From Streptomyces sp. TRM68416 (GTDB lineage Bacteria > Actinomycetota > Actinomycetes > Streptomycetales > Streptomycetaceae), in NCBI RefSeq assembly GCF_014596915.1, contig NZ_JACVWU010000008.1, forward strand, positions 62,001 through 126,000: 64,000 bases of DNA. The letters run 5' to 3'. The translations under genes and the position numbers were made by a program. A model generated the notes under the pieces. The model saw nothing but the letters and a program-made list of their open reading frames with translations. It ran no database searches and had not been told where the DNA came from. This document shows positions 52,424 through 61,782 of this stretch, one piece after another (position 1 is the first letter of the stretch; the number at the start of each line of letters is the position of its first letter).

Positions 52424-53140
52424 TCAGCCGGAGCGGCGGAGGGCCTCCGAGAGGCGGGCGGCCGCGTCGATGACCGCCTGGGCGTGCATGCGGCCCGGGT
52501 GGCGTGACAGGCGCTCGATGGGGCCGGAGACGGAGACCGCGGCCACCACGCGGTTGGAGGGGCCGCGCACCGGCGCGGAGACGGACGCGACGCCCGGCTC
52601 CCGCTCGCCGATCGACTGGGCCCAGCCCCGGCGCCGTACGCCCGACAGGGCCGTCGCCGTGAAGCGGGCACCCTGCAGGCCCCGGTGCAGACGCTCCGGC
52701 TCCTCCCAGGCCATCAGGATCTGGGCCGAGGAACCGGCCTTCATCGTCAGCGTCGAGCCGACCGGGACCGTGTCCCGAAGGCCGGACAGACGCTCCGCCG
52801 CGGCCACGCAGATGCGCATGTCGCCCTGGCGGCGGTAGAGCTGCGCGCTCTCGCCCGTGATGTCCCGCAGATGCGTGAGCACCGGGCCGGCCGTGGCGAG
52901 GAGGCGGTCCTCGCCGGCCGCCGCGGCCAGTTCCGCGAGGCGGGGGCCGAGGATGAACCGGCCCTGCATGTCCCGCGCCACCATGCGGTGGTGCTCCAGG
53001 GCCACGGCCAGCCGGTGGGCCGTGGGTCGTGCCAGTCCGGTCGCCGCGACCAGACCCGCGAGGGTGGCCGGACCGGACTCCAGGGCGCTCAGGACAAGGG
53101 CTGCCTTGTCCAGAACGCCGACGCCGCTACTGTTGTCCAT
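52424..53140 (-). CDS. ndgR: IclR-family regulator NdgR
   Basis: 238 residues, the length of NdgR/AreB. N-terminal HTH (GPATLAGLVAATGLARPTAH) and the IclR ligand domain (GDMRICVAAAERLSGLRDTV, VSAPVRGPSNRVVAAVSVSG). It diverges from leuC, the diagnostic position of NdgR, which in S. coelicolor controls leucine synthesis, other amino-acid genes and antibiotic output. ATG at 53140; a longer frame would cross the operator at 53149-53177. Confidence 0.93.
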   Translation of the reverse strand: MDNSSGVGVLDKAALVLSALESGPATLAGLVAATGLARPTAHRLAVALEHHRMVARDMQGRFILGPRLAELAAAAGEDRLLATAGPVLTHLRDITGESAQLYRRQGDMRICVAAAERLSGLRDTVPVGSTLTMKAGSSAQILMAWEEPERLHRGLQGARFTATALSGVRRRGWAQSIGEREPGVASVSAPVRGPSNRVVAAVSVSGPIERLSRHPGRMHAQAVIDAAARLSEALRRSG

Positions 53141-53148
53141 GCAACGAT

Positions 53149-53177
53149 ACTTGCGTCTCACTCTGTGAAACGCAAGT
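53149..53177. promoter_or_regulatory. 29-bp operator palindrome between ndgR and leuC
   Basis: Arms ACTTGCGT (53149-53156) and ACGCAAGT (53170-53177) enclose TCAC-TCT-GTGA, symmetrical except one pair. It lies nine bases from the ndgR start. NdgR autoregulation and control of leuCD at this intergenic region are established for the genus; the exact site is my reading. Confidence 0.75.
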
Positions 53178-53342
53178 TCAATTTTCCGTGGAACACGCCA
53201 CTCTGGAATCACGAAGGCAGAGCGGCCCGCGAACCGAAGCGGGCCTGGCGGCGGGCGCCCGGATCCGGGGCGCGGGCGGCAGCCGCCTCTTCACAGATCT
53301 CTAGTTGGGCCGGTGGACCGTATGCCGGTCGGAGGGAAAGCG

Positions 53343-54767
53343 ATGGGTAGGACACTCGCGGAGAAGGTCTGGGACGACCATGTCGTCCGGCGCGCCGAGG
53401 GCGAGCCCGACCTCCTCTTCATCGATCTGCACCTGCTGCACGAAGTGACCAGCCCGCAGGCCTTCGACGGTCTGCGCAAGAGCGGCCGCCGGGTGCGCCG
53501 CCTCGACCTCACCATCGCCACCGAGGACCACAACACCCCGACCCTCGACATCGACAAGCCCATCGCCGACCCGGTCTCCCGGGTCCAGCTGGAGACGCTG
53601 CGCAAGAACGCCGCCGAATTCGGGGTGCGGCTGCACCCGCTGGGCGACGTCGAGCAAGGCGTCGTGCACGTGGTGGGGCCGCAGCTCGGGCTGACCCAGC
53701 CGGGCATGACCGTCGTCTGCGGTGACTCCCACACCTCCACGCACGGCGCCTTCGGCGGCCTGGCGTTCGGCATCGGCACCTCCCAGGTGGAGCACGTGCT
53801 GGCCACCCAGACGCTGCCGATGGCCCGCCCGAAGACCATGGCGATCACGGTCAACGGCGAGCTGCCCGAGGGCGTCACCGCCAAGGACCTGATCCTGGCG
53901 ATCATCGCGAAGATCGGCACCGGCGGCGGCCAGGGCTACGTCCTGGAGTACCGCGGCTCCGCCATCGAGAAGCTCTCGATGGAGGCCCGGATGACCATCT
54001 GCAACATGTCGATCGAGGCCGGTGCCCGCGCGGGCATGATCGCCCCCGACCAGACCACCTTCGACTACCTCGAAGGCCGTCCGCACGCCCCCAAGGGCGA
54101 GGACTGGGACGCGGCCGTCGCGTACTGGAAGACGCTGAAGACGGACGAGGACGCCGAGTTCGACGCCGAGGTCGTCATCGAGGCCGCCGAGCTGTCGCCG
54201 TTCGTCACCTGGGGCACCAACCCCGGCCAGGGCGCGCCGCTTTCGGCGAACGTCCCCGATCCCGCTTCGTACGAAGACGCTTCGGAGCGCCTCGCCGCCG
54301 AAAAGGCCCTGGAGTACATGGGGTTGGAGGCCGGCCAGCCGCTGCGCTCCATCAAGGTGGACACCGTCTTCGTAGGCTCGTGCACCAACGGCCGCATCGA
54401 GGACCTGCGCGCCGCCGCCGAGCTCGTCAAGGGACGCAAAGTCGCCGACGGCGTACGGATGCTGGTCGTCCCCGGCTCCGCGCGGGTCGGTCTGCAGGCC
54501 GTCTCCGAGGGCCTGGACGTCGTCTTCAAGGAGGCCGGCGCCGAATGGCGGCACGCGGGCTGCTCGATGTGCCTGGGCATGAACCCCGACCAGCTGGCCC
54601 CCGGTGAGCGCTCCGCGTCCACCTCCAACCGCAACTTCGAGGGCAGGCAGGGCAAGGGCGGCCGTACGCACCTGGTGTCGCCGCAGGTCGCCGCCGCCAC
54701 CGCCGTGCTGGGCCACCTGGCCTCGCCCGCCGATCTGTCCGACGCCCCCGTGCCCGCTGGAGTCTGA
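53343..54767 (+). CDS. leuC: 3-isopropylmalate dehydratase large subunit
   Basis: 474 residues of the aconitase superfamily. Cluster cysteines are seen in [12 protein letters not shown] and [14 protein letters not shown], with [14 protein letters not shown] at the substrate site. With LeuD it isomerises 2- to 3-isopropylmalate using a 4Fe-4S cluster. ATG at 53343 has GGAGGG six bases upstream. The 165-base leader after the NdgR palindrome shows no leucine-rich leader peptide. leuD follows six bases later. Confidence 0.97.
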   Translation: MGRTLAEKVWDDHVVRRAEGEPDLLFIDLHLLHEVTSPQAFDGLRKSGRRVRRLDLTIATEDHNTPTLDIDKPIADPVSRVQLETLRKNAAEFGVRLHPLGDVEQGVVHVVGPQLGLTQPGMTVVCGDSHTSTHGAFGGLAFGIGTSQVEHVLATQTLPMARPKTMAITVNGELPEGVTAKDLILAIIAKIGTGGGQGYVLEYRGSAIEKLSMEARMTICNMSIEAGARAGMIAPDQTTFDYLEGRPHAPKGEDWDAAVAYWKTLKTDEDAEFDAEVVIEAAELSPFVTWGTNPGQGAPLSANVPDPASYEDASERLAAEKALEYMGLEAGQPLRSIKVDTVFVGSCTNGRIEDLRAAAELVKGRKVADGVRMLVVPGSARVGLQAVSEGLDVVFKEAGAEWRHAGCSMCLGMNPDQLAPGERSASTSNRNFEGRQGKGGRTHLVSPQVAAATAVLGHLASPADLSDAPVPAGV

Positions 54768-54773
54768 GAAGTC

Positions 54774-55367
54774 ATGGAAGCATTCACCACGCACACCGGC
54801 CGGGCCGTCCCGCTGCGCCGCTCCAACGTCGACACCGACCAGATCATCCCTGCTCACTGGCTCAAGAAGGTGACCCGGGACGGGTTCGAGGACGGGCTGT
54901 TCGAGGCCTGGCGCAAGGACCCGGAGTTCATCCTCAACCGCCCCGAGCGCGCGGGCGCGACGGTCCTGGTGGCCGGCCCCGACTTCGGTACCGGCTCCTC
55001 CCGTGAGCACGCCGTCTGGGCGCTGCAGAACTACGGCTTCAAGGCCGTCATCTCCTCCCGGTTCGCCGACATCTTCCGCGGCAACTCGCTGAAGAACGGC
55101 CTGCTCACGGTGGTTCTGGAGCAGAAGATCGTGGACGCCCTGTGGGAGCTGACCGAGGCCGACCCCGAGGCCGAGGTCACCGTCGACCTGGAGGACCGCG
55201 AGGTGCGCGCCGAGGGCATCACCGCCTCCTTCGAGCTGGACGAGAACTCCCGCTGGCGGCTGCTGAACGGGCTGGACGACATCTCCATCACCCTCCAGAA
55301 CGAGGCCGACATCGCCGCCTACGAGGCCAAGCGGCCGTCGTACAAGCCGCGGACGCTCCAGGCGTGA
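54774..55367 (+). CDS. leuD: 3-isopropylmalate dehydratase small subunit
   Basis: 197 residues with the swivel-domain motif [17 protein letters not shown] and the start [18 protein letters not shown]. It is co-transcribed with leuC (six-base gap) and followed by a terminator at 55413-55447. Confidence 0.97.
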   Translation: MEAFTTHTGRAVPLRRSNVDTDQIIPAHWLKKVTRDGFEDGLFEAWRKDPEFILNRPERAGATVLVAGPDFGTGSSREHAVWALQNYGFKAVISSRFADIFRGNSLKNGLLTVVLEQKIVDALWELTEADPEAEVTVDLEDREVRAEGITASFELDENSRWRLLNGLDDISITLQNEADIAAYEAKRPSYKPRTLQA

Positions 55368-55412
55368 CCGCGACCGACTGAACAGGTCGAGTTTCGGCCA
55401 CCGCAGACCCCC

Positions 55413-55447
55413 GCTGTACCCCCGATCAGCCCGATCGGGGGTACAGC
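55413..55447 (+). terminator. Terminator of leuCD
   Basis: Fifteen-base perfect arms (GCTGTACCCCCGATC and complement) around AGCCC, 46 bases after the leuD stop. Confidence 0.85.
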
Positions 55448-55631
55448 TGTGTTGGCACCCGAACGGCCCCGCGCGAGGTCCGAGCCGTCTTCAACTTCCC
55501 ACGTTACGAAGGTTGTTGTTGGGGTACGCGAGCTTGGAACCCGTGGCTTTCGCCGGTGCCGGGAAGGCTGTTTGAGGCGGCAGTTGCACCCTGAGCAGGC
55601 GACAACTCGCCCCAGATGGCACAATCTGTGC

Positions 55632-55862
55632 ATGGAACACGACGGCCAACTCGAGCTCTATGCGGCAGTCGCGGACCAACTCAAGGAAGCGCACACAACA
55701 GTGCGCGCACTGCAAGTCCCGGAGGGCGTACGGATGGCGCTGACCCGGAAGCTGCTGGTCATTACGGCCGCGGCCAAGCACGATCTCGCCGATGCGGCAA
55801 GGCGTCTGGAGGCGTTCAGGGCGGACCTCGACGCGGGTCGATTCCCCGAAGAGGAACGCTGA
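55632..55862 (+). CDS. Small conserved-type helical protein upstream of hupS
   Basis: 76 residues: [20 protein letters not shown] followed by two predicted helices ([40 protein letters not shown]). No signal or domain recognised. CACAAT six bases before the ATG looks like a -10 element, so the message is probably leaderless. Orthologue at the same position next to hupS is recalled from S. coelicolor; role unknown. Confidence 0.78.
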   Translation: MEHDGQLELYAAVADQLKEAHTTVRALQVPEGVRMALTRKLLVITAAAKHDLADAARRLEAFRADLDAGRFPEEER

Positions 55863-55999
55863 ACGCTCCAGGGACAGTCGAGTCCGTTGCGGCACAAGGG
55901 TGATAAGCCCGTTTCGTGTTTGATTTGCGGTATATATCTGCCTAACGTGCGAAAAAGCCTGAACACTTTCGTTCTGGCAATGTCTCCGAAGGGGAAGAC

Positions 56000-56662
56000 G
56001 TGAACAAGGCGCAGCTCGTAGAAGCGATTGCCGACAAGATGGGCGGCCGCCAGCAGGCCGCCGATGCTGTCGACGCCGTCCTGGACGCCATCGTCCGCGC
56101 GGTGGTCGCCGGTGACCGGGTCTCGGTCACCGGCTTCGGTTCGTTCGAGAAGGTCGACCGTCCGGCGCGCTACGCCCGCAACCCCCAGACGGGCGAGCGG
56201 GTTCGGGTCAAGAAGACCTCCGTCCCGCGCTTCCGCGCGGGCCAGGGCTTCAAGGACCTGGTCAGCGGGTCGAAGAAGCTCCCGAAGAACGACGTCGCCG
56301 TCAAGAAGGCCCCCAAGGGCAGCCTGACCGGCGGTGCTTCCGCCACGGTCAAGAAGGCCGCGGCGAAGAAGGCCGCCCCCGCGAAGAAGGCGTCCGCCGC
56401 CGCGAAGAAGACCACGGCGAAGAAGACGACGGCGAAGAAGGCCACGGCCACCGCCAAGAAGACCACCGCGAAGAAGACGACGGCGAAGAAGGCCACCACC
56501 AAGACCGCCGCGGCGAAGAAGGCGACCACGAAGACGGCCGCCGCGAAGAAGACCACGGCCAAGAGCGCGCCGGCGAAGAAGGCGACCGCCAAGAAGGCCC
56601 CGGCCAAGAAGTCGACGGCCCGCAAGACCACCGCCAAGAAGGCCACCGCCCGCAAGAGGTAA
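56000..56662 (+). CDS. hupS: HU-family DNA-binding protein with lysine-rich tail
   Basis: 220 residues. Residues 1-95 are an HU domain ([40 protein letters not shown]) followed by a histone-H1-like tail of about 110 residues with repeated [17 protein letters not shown] units. HupS is sporulation-associated in Streptomyces and compacts nucleoids in spores. GTG at 56000 has AAGGGGA upstream, and a TATATAT at 55931 is a plausible -10. Single gene ended by the hairpin at 56679-56722. Confidence 0.96.
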   Translation: MNKAQLVEAIADKMGGRQQAADAVDAVLDAIVRAVVAGDRVSVTGFGSFEKVDRPARYARNPQTGERVRVKKTSVPRFRAGQGFKDLVSGSKKLPKNDVAVKKAPKGSLTGGASATVKKAAAKKAAPAKKASAAAKKTTAKKTTAKKATATAKKTTAKKTTAKKATTKTAAAKKATTKTAAAKKTTAKSAPAKKATAKKAPAKKSTARKTTAKKATARKR

Positions 56663-56678
56663 GAGCGCAAGGGCACTC

Positions 56679-56722
56679 ACGCGCCGGGCCGGACTCCCTC
56701 GGGAGCCCGGCCCGCGGCGCGT
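56679..56722. terminator. Terminator between hupS and the convergent small gene
   Basis: ACGCGCC and GGGCCGG arms pair with complementary segments on the far side of CTCCCTCGGGAG, forming a long, slightly imperfect stem ending GGCGCGT. Confidence 0.75.
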
Positions 56723-56732
56723 TCTACAGCGT

Positions 56733-56936
56733 CTACAGCGTCTGCAGCGTGATGAGGGTGATCCGAGGGGTGTCCTTCGGGCCCTCCACCTCGATCCGGA
56801 CCCGCTGCCCCGGGCGCAGCAGGCGCAGCCCGCCCCGGTCGAAGGCCGCCGCGTCGAAGGGAACCGGCGTGCCGTCGTCCAGGAGGACCTGGCCACTGCG
56901 GGATTCGGGGTCGTACGTGTATGCGGTTGCCTGCAT
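56733..56936 (-). CDS. Small cold-shock-domain-like protein
   Basis: 67 residues. The pattern [20 protein letters not shown], then [17 protein letters not shown], follows the beta-strand order of cold-shock/OB proteins, but the RNP motifs with aromatic residues (KGFGFI, VFVHF) are absent. It may therefore be a structural cousin rather than an RNA-binding CspA. ATG at 56936 fits; the convergent hupS ends 71 bases away. Confidence 0.72.
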   Translation of the reverse strand: MQATAYTYDPESRSGQVLLDDGTPVPFDAAAFDRGGLRLLRPGQRVRIEVEGPKDTPRITLITLQTL

Positions 56937-57010
56937 GGCGGCCAGCCTAGTGCCTGGGCCGGGCAGCGTCGTGGGGTGAGGGGCGTCTGCGGGATGCGGG
57001 CGCGTTGTGG

Positions 57011-57037
57011 TTGATCGCGCAGTTCCCCGCGCCCCTA
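57011..57037 (-). repeat. Dispersed Streptomyces-type intergenic element, copy 2
   Basis: In minus-strand sense TAGGGGCGCGGGG followed by AACTGCGCGATC. The same head occurs at 35275-35287. Here the TAG of the element is the stop codon of cofC. Confidence 0.65.
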
Positions 57038-57670
57038 CGGAGTGATCAATAGCCGCGCTGCCACGGTCGCCGTATGGTGTCCCACCCCCAACGCCAGTGC
57101 CGCCCGTAGATCGTCGCCCGTGTCCACGTCCTGGCGTACGGAGTCCACCGCGTCGAGGCGGAGTTCCGTGGCGCCGGAGGTCCGGTGGCGGGCGCGTGAA
57201 TCGGTGCCGAATGCCGGGAGCAATTCCCGGCCGGGTGCCACGGCCAGCAGCGTCGTGCCGATTGCCGCCGCGTCCGGAAGGAAAGCACGCGGGAATTCCC
57301 GCGCGGCCTCCAGTACCCGGGTCAATTCCGTCGGCCGCAGCGCCGGAAGATCGGCGTTCAGGGCGGCCACGGGGGTTTCGGGACGCGAAGCGCGTACGGT
57401 CGCCGCTCCGTGCGCCAGGGCCGGGTTGAGGCCCGCCCGGGGCGCGTCGGGGAGGATCCGGGCACCGAGCGCGGTCAGCCGCCGGCCGGCCAGGGCGTCG
57501 TCCGTGACGACCGCCACATCCCGCACCGCCGCACTGGCCAGCGCCGCAGCCACGGTGTCCTCGGCGAACGCGAGCGCCAGGGCCGGGCGCAAGGCGTCGG
57601 AGGCCGCGTCGGAGAGCCTGCTCTTGGCCAGGGCCAGAGGCTTCAGGGGTACGACCAAGGTCCACTGCAC
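57035..57670 (-). CDS. cofC: 2-phospho-L-lactate guanylyltransferase (CofC/FbiD)
   Basis: 211 residues, nucleotidyltransferase fold: VVPLKPLALAKSRLSDA (nucleotide-binding start), VVTDDALAGRRLTALGARIL, LNADLPALRPTEL (metal Asp), TDSRARHRTSGATEL and DVDTGDDL. CofC activates phospholactate or phosphoenolpyruvate with GTP during coenzyme F420 synthesis. The GTG start is preceded by GAGGGACGGA. The other F420 genes are not in the window. Confidence 0.92.
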   Translation of the reverse strand: MQWTLVVPLKPLALAKSRLSDAASDALRPALALAFAEDTVAAALASAAVRDVAVVTDDALAGRRLTALGARILPDAPRAGLNPALAHGAATVRASRPETPVAALNADLPALRPTELTRVLEAAREFPRAFLPDAAAIGTTLLAVAPGRELLPAFGTDSRARHRTSGATELRLDAVDSVRQDVDTGDDLRAALALGVGHHTATVAARLLITP

Positions 57671-57825
57671 AGGCGTTCCGTCCCTCTCTCGTCGCCGCCA
57701 TTGTCACTCGGCTTTCGCACCGGGCATCTGGCGGCCCGGCACTCGGGGCGTACGGTGTTCTCGACAGACGGTCGGCCCGGGGCGACACTTGTGCGGCCCC
57801 CCAGGCTCTAGAGGAAGGTGTCCGC

Positions 57826-58590
57826 GTGCCCCGCCGCAGAATCGGCTTCTGGTACCGCTTCGCAGCGGTCCTCTGCAAACCGCCGCTGGTGGTTTTGATC
57901 AAGCGGGACTGGCGCGGAATGGAGCACATTCCGGCCGAGGGCGGATTTATTACCGCGGTGAACCACAATTCGCACGTCGACCCCTTCGCGTACGCGCACT
58001 TTCAGTACAACACCGGGCGGGTTCCGCGATTCCTGGCGAAGAGCGGACTTTTCAGGAAGGGATTCGTCGGCGCCGCGATGCGCGGCACCGGACAGATCCC
58101 CGTCTACCGCGAGAGCACGGACGCGCTCAGCGCCTTCCGGGCCGCGATCGACGCCGTGGAGCGCGGCGAGTGCGTCGCCTTCTACCCCGAGGGCACCCTC
58201 ACCCGCGACCCCGACGGCTGGCCCATGACCGGCAAGACCGGGGCCGCCCGCGTCGCCCTGCAGACCAAGTGCCCGGTGATTCCCGTGGCGCAGTGGGGGG
58301 CCAACGAACTGCTGCCCCCGTACGCGAAGAAGCCCAACATCCTGCCGCGCAAGACCCATCACGTGCTCGCGGGCCCGCCGGTGGACCTCGCGCGGTTCTA
58401 CGACAAGGAGATGACCCCGGAACTCCTGAAGGAGGCGACCGAGGTCATCATGGCCGCCATCACCGCCCAGCTGGAGCTGATCCGCGGCGAGAAGGCACCC
58501 AGGACGCCCTACGACCCGCGCCGCGAGCGCATCGAGCAGCGCCGGCGCACCCAGGCGCAGTCCGGTCACGAGGGGGAGAAGAGCAAGTGA
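57826..58590 (+). CDS. plsC: 1-acyl-sn-glycerol-3-phosphate acyltransferase
   Basis: 254 residues. The acyltransferase box NHNSHVDPF and the phosphate-binding FYPEGTLTRD are intact, with PVYRESTDAL between. It makes phosphatidic acid at the membrane face. GTG at 57826 follows GGAAGG. The stop overlaps the gpsA GTG start, so plsC-gpsA are coupled, joining two steps of phospholipid synthesis. Confidence 0.93.
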   Translation: MPRRRIGFWYRFAAVLCKPPLVVLIKRDWRGMEHIPAEGGFITAVNHNSHVDPFAYAHFQYNTGRVPRFLAKSGLFRKGFVGAAMRGTGQIPVYRESTDALSAFRAAIDAVERGECVAFYPEGTLTRDPDGWPMTGKTGAARVALQTKCPVIPVAQWGANELLPPYAKKPNILPRKTHHVLAGPPVDLARFYDKEMTPELLKEATEVIMAAITAQLELIRGEKAPRTPYDPRRERIEQRRRTQAQSGHEGEKSK

Positions 58591-59597
58591 GCAAGCCCGT
58601 CAAGGCGGCCGTGTTCGGCACCGGATCGTGGGGCACCGCCTTCGGCATGGTGCTCGCCGACGCCGGCTGCGAGGTCACCCTGTGGGGGCGGCGCCCCGAA
58701 CTCGCCGAAGCCGTCAACTCCACGCGTACGAACCCCGACTACCTCCCCGGCGTCGAGCTCCCGGAGAACCTGCGGGCCACCACCGACCCCGCCGAGGCGG
58801 CGCACGGCGCGGACTTCACCGTCCTCGCCGTCCCCTCGCAGACGCTGCGCGGCAACCTCGCCGAGTGGACGCCGCTGCTGGCCCCGGACACGGTCCTGGT
58901 CTCGCTGATGAAGGGCGTCGAACTCGGCTCCGCGATGCGGATGAGCGAGGTCGTCGAGGACGTCGCCAAGGTCGGCCCGAACCGGGTCGCCGTGGTCACC
59001 GGCCCCAACCTCGCCCGGGAGATCGCCGCGCGGATGCCGGCCGCGGCCGTGGTCGCCTGCGCCGACGGGGCCGTGGCCCAGCGCCTCCAGGCCGCCTGCC
59101 ACACGCCGTACTTCCGGCCGTACACCGAGACGGACGTGGTCGGCTGCGAGCTGGGCGGCGCGGTGAAGAACGTCATCGGGCTCGCCGTGGGCATCGCGGA
59201 CGGCATGGGGCTCGGCGACAACGCCAAGGGCTCGCTCATCACCCGCGGCCTCGCGGAGACCGCCCGGCTCGGCGTCGCGCTCGGCGCCGACCCGCTGACC
59301 TTCTCCGGGCTCGCGGGCCTGGGCGACCTGGTGGCCACCTGCTCCTCGCCGCTGTCCCGCAACCACACCTTCGGCACCAACCTCGGCAAGGGCATGACCC
59401 TGCAGGAGACCATCGCGGTCACCAAGCAGACCGCCGAGGGCGTCAAGTCCTGTGAGTCCGTGCTGGATCTGGCGCGCCGGCACGGCGTCGACATGCCGAT
59501 CACCGAGACGGTCGTCGGAATCGTGCACGAGGGCAAGCCTCCGGTGGTCGCCCTCAAGGAGCTGATGTCGCGCAGCGCGAAGCCGGAACGACGCTGA
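58587..59597 (+). CDS. gpsA: NAD(P)-dependent glycerol-3-phosphate dehydrogenase
   Basis: 336 residues. Rossmann start VKAAVFGTGSWGTAFGMVLA, catalytic/substrate region ELGGAVKNVIGLAVGIADGM and GDNAKGSLITRGLAE. It reduces dihydroxyacetone phosphate to glycerol-3-phosphate, the substrate of PlsB/PlsC-type acyltransferases. It overlaps plsC by four bases and is followed by ddl after 59 bases, a widely conserved order. Confidence 0.96.
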   Translation: MSKPVKAAVFGTGSWGTAFGMVLADAGCEVTLWGRRPELAEAVNSTRTNPDYLPGVELPENLRATTDPAEAAHGADFTVLAVPSQTLRGNLAEWTPLLAPDTVLVSLMKGVELGSAMRMSEVVEDVAKVGPNRVAVVTGPNLAREIAARMPAAAVVACADGAVAQRLQAACHTPYFRPYTETDVVGCELGGAVKNVIGLAVGIADGMGLGDNAKGSLITRGLAETARLGVALGADPLTFSGLAGLGDLVATCSSPLSRNHTFGTNLGKGMTLQETIAVTKQTAEGVKSCESVLDLARRHGVDMPITETVVGIVHEGKPPVVALKELMSRSAKPERR

Positions 59598-59656
59598 GCG
59601 AACCCCCGGGGCGGGCGCTGTCTCAGGCCTCTACCAACGGGTACTCTCAACGCGAT

Positions 59657-60814
59657 ATGAGCACCGAGAACCTCCCCCAGAGCCCCCAGCAGCCGCCTCG
59701 CAAGCCGCGTGTGGCCGTCGTGTTCGGCGGTCGCAGCTCAGAGCACGGGATCTCCGTGGTGACCGCCGGGGCCGTACTGAAGGCCATCGACCGGACGACG
59801 TACGACGTCCTGCCGATCGGCATCACGCAGGACGGCCGTTGGGCGCTCACCGCCGACGAACCGGAGCGGATGGCGATCACCGAGCGCCGTACGCCCAGCG
59901 TCGAGGAGCTGGCCGAGTCCGGCGAGGGCGGCGTGGTGCTCCCCGTCGACCCCGCCAACCGCGAAGTCGTCTACAGCGAGCCCGGATCGGTGCCCAAGGC
60001 GCTCGGTGAGGTCGACGTCGTCTTCCCCGTCCTGCACGGCCCCTACGGCGAGGACGGCACCCTCCAGGGCCTGCTGGAGCTCTCCGGCGTGCCGTACGTG
60101 GGCTCGGGGGTGCTCGCCTCGGCCGTCGGCCAGGACAAGGAGTACATGAAGCGGGTGTTCACCTCCTTCGGGCTGAAGGTGGGCCCGTACGTGGTGATCC
60201 GGCCGCGCGAGTGGGCGCAGGACGAGTCGGCCGCCCGCAAGAAGATCGTCGACTTCGCCGGCGAGCACGGCTGGCCGCTGTTCGTGAAGCCCGCGCGCGC
60301 GGGTTCGTCGATCGGCATCACCAAGGTCGACGACCTGTCCGGTCTCGACGAGGCGATCGCCGAGGCACAGCGGCACGACCCGAAGATCCTCGTCGAGGCG
60401 GCACTGCGCGGCCGGGAGATCGAGTGCGGCGTCCTGGAGTTCGAGGACGGCCCGCGCGCGTCCGTCCCCGCGGAGATCCCGCCGCCGCAGGAGCACGCGT
60501 ACTACGACTTCGAGGCGAAGTACATCGACTCGACCCCGGGCATCGTCCCGGCCCCGCTGACGGACGAGGAGACGGCCGAGGTCCGCAGGCTCGCCGTGGA
60601 CGCGTTCGAGGCGGCCTCCTGCGAAGGGCTGGTGCGGGCCGACTTCTTCCTCACCGAGGACGGCGATTTCGTGATCAACGAGATCAACACCATGCCCGGC
60701 TTCACGCCGATCTCGATGTACCCGCAGATGTGGCAGGCGACCGGGATCAGCTACCCGGAGCTGGTGGACCTGCTGATCCGGGCGGCGCTGCGCAGGTCGA
60801 CCGGCCTGCGGTGA
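59657..60814 (+). CDS. ddl: D-alanine--D-alanine ligase
   Basis: 385 residues of the ATP-grasp family: VVFGGRSSEHGISVVTAG, LHGPYGEDGTLQGLLELSGV, VKPARAGSSIGITKV and NEINTMPGFTPISMYPQ. It makes the D-Ala-D-Ala dipeptide for peptidoglycan. The omega-loop shows normal Ddl features, with no sign of D-lactate (VanA-type) specificity. No ribosome site precedes the ATG at 59657; TACTCT nine bases upstream may be a -10, giving a leaderless message. Confidence 0.95.
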   Translation: MSTENLPQSPQQPPRKPRVAVVFGGRSSEHGISVVTAGAVLKAIDRTTYDVLPIGITQDGRWALTADEPERMAITERRTPSVEELAESGEGGVVLPVDPANREVVYSEPGSVPKALGEVDVVFPVLHGPYGEDGTLQGLLELSGVPYVGSGVLASAVGQDKEYMKRVFTSFGLKVGPYVVIRPREWAQDESAARKKIVDFAGEHGWPLFVKPARAGSSIGITKVDDLSGLDEAIAEAQRHDPKILVEAALRGREIECGVLEFEDGPRASVPAEIPPPQEHAYYDFEAKYIDSTPGIVPAPLTDEETAEVRRLAVDAFEAASCEGLVRADFFLTEDGDFVINEINTMPGFTPISMYPQMWQATGISYPELVDLLIRAALRRSTGLR

Positions 60815-60821
60815 GCCGTGG

Positions 60822-61322
60822 CTAGAGGGCGATTCCTTCGGGGATCGCCTTCTTCACGGCCGACGCCAGGTCGATCAGCACGGCCGAACGGTCCACGCCC
60901 TCCGGCACGGTCACCTCGACGTACGCCTGACGATTGGCGCAGGTGAAACGGTACGCACCGCCGTCACCCTTCTCCATCAGCCAGTCGACCCCGTTCACCC
61001 CGCCGGGCACCGCGTCGGCGTCATGCCCCTCCGCCACCTTCGGGTCGATCATCTTCGGCGGCCGGGGCACACCGCAGCGCAGTATGATCTCCGGGTTTCC
61101 CCAGCCCGCCGTCAACGCGGAGGCGGGCTCGGGATCGCGGCGGCTCTCACCGGCCACCTTCGACGGCAGTACCTTGTCCAGGTTCTGGCACAGCTTGGTG
61201 GCCCGCGCCCCCGGCGAGGGAACCGCCGCCGACGTGTCGTCGTCTGCTGAGGAGCAGCCCGCGACGGTGATCGACAGGACGAGCGCGGGCAGACCGATGA
61301 GCCGGTGACGCAAGAAGTTCAC
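60822..61322 (-). CDS. DUF3515 lipoprotein
   Basis: 166 residues. Signal sequence and lipobox SITVAGC (Cys at 23), then the DUF3515 core with KLCQNLDKVLPSKVAGESRR, PEIILRCGVPRPP, VNGVDWLMEK and AYVEVTVPEG. Three cysteines may form a disulfide. Unknown function, conserved next to ddl and thiL in actinobacteria. Convergent with ddl, seven bases apart. Confidence 0.9.
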   Translation of the reverse strand: MNFLRHRLIGLPALVLSITVAGCSSADDDTSAAVPSPGARATKLCQNLDKVLPSKVAGESRRDPEPASALTAGWGNPEIILRCGVPRPPKMIDPKVAEGHDADAVPGGVNGVDWLMEKGDGGAYRFTCANRQAYVEVTVPEGVDRSAVLIDLASAVKKAIPEGIAL

Positions 61323-61342
61323 CGGCCAAGGGTAGACGGGGG

Positions 61343-61576
61343 CTAGAGATGGACGACCGGGCAGGTCAGTGTGCGGGTGATGCCGTCCACTTGCTGCACC
61401 TTGGCCACCACCATGCGGCCGAGGTCGTCCACGGTGTCGGCCTGGGCACGAACGATCACGTCATACGGTCCTGTCACGTCCTCGGCCTGGATGACTCCAG
61501 GGATCTTGCTGATCGTCTCGGCGACGGTCGACGCTTTGCCGACCTCCGTCTGGATCAGGATGTACGCCTGTACCAC
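61343..61576 (-). CDS. Lrp/AsnC ligand-binding (RAM) domain protein
   Basis: 77 residues: VQAYILIQTEVGKASTVAET, ISKIPGVIQAEDVTGPYDVI, ADTVDDLGRMVVAKVQQVDG. It is a stand-alone RAM/AsnC effector domain without an HTH, likely an oligomeric amino-acid-sensing partner. GTG at 61576 has GGAGG four bases upstream. The gap 61577-61782 to thiL has no gene. Confidence 0.9.
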   Translation of the reverse strand: MVQAYILIQTEVGKASTVAETISKIPGVIQAEDVTGPYDVIVRAQADTVDDLGRMVVAKVQQVDGITRTLTCPVVHL

Positions 61577-61782
61577 GGAACCTCCAGGGCGGCCACGAGG
61601 ATCATGTGGGGAAAAGGAACGCCACGGTATCGCGTCGCCGCTCGCCGCGGGGAGACCTGCGGGGACCGGGGCTTCCGCGCCGGGGTGCGGGCACGACAGA
61701 AGTTGACGGTCTCTTCGACCGTATCGGGGACAGTAGACACACGCGACCGGGAACGGACAGGGACAGAAGGGGCGCAAGGTCA

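Noticed and set aside
53178..53342. Leader attenuation of leuC
   Set aside because: No leucine-rich short frame and no terminator hairpin with a T tract; the NdgR palindrome explains regulation better.
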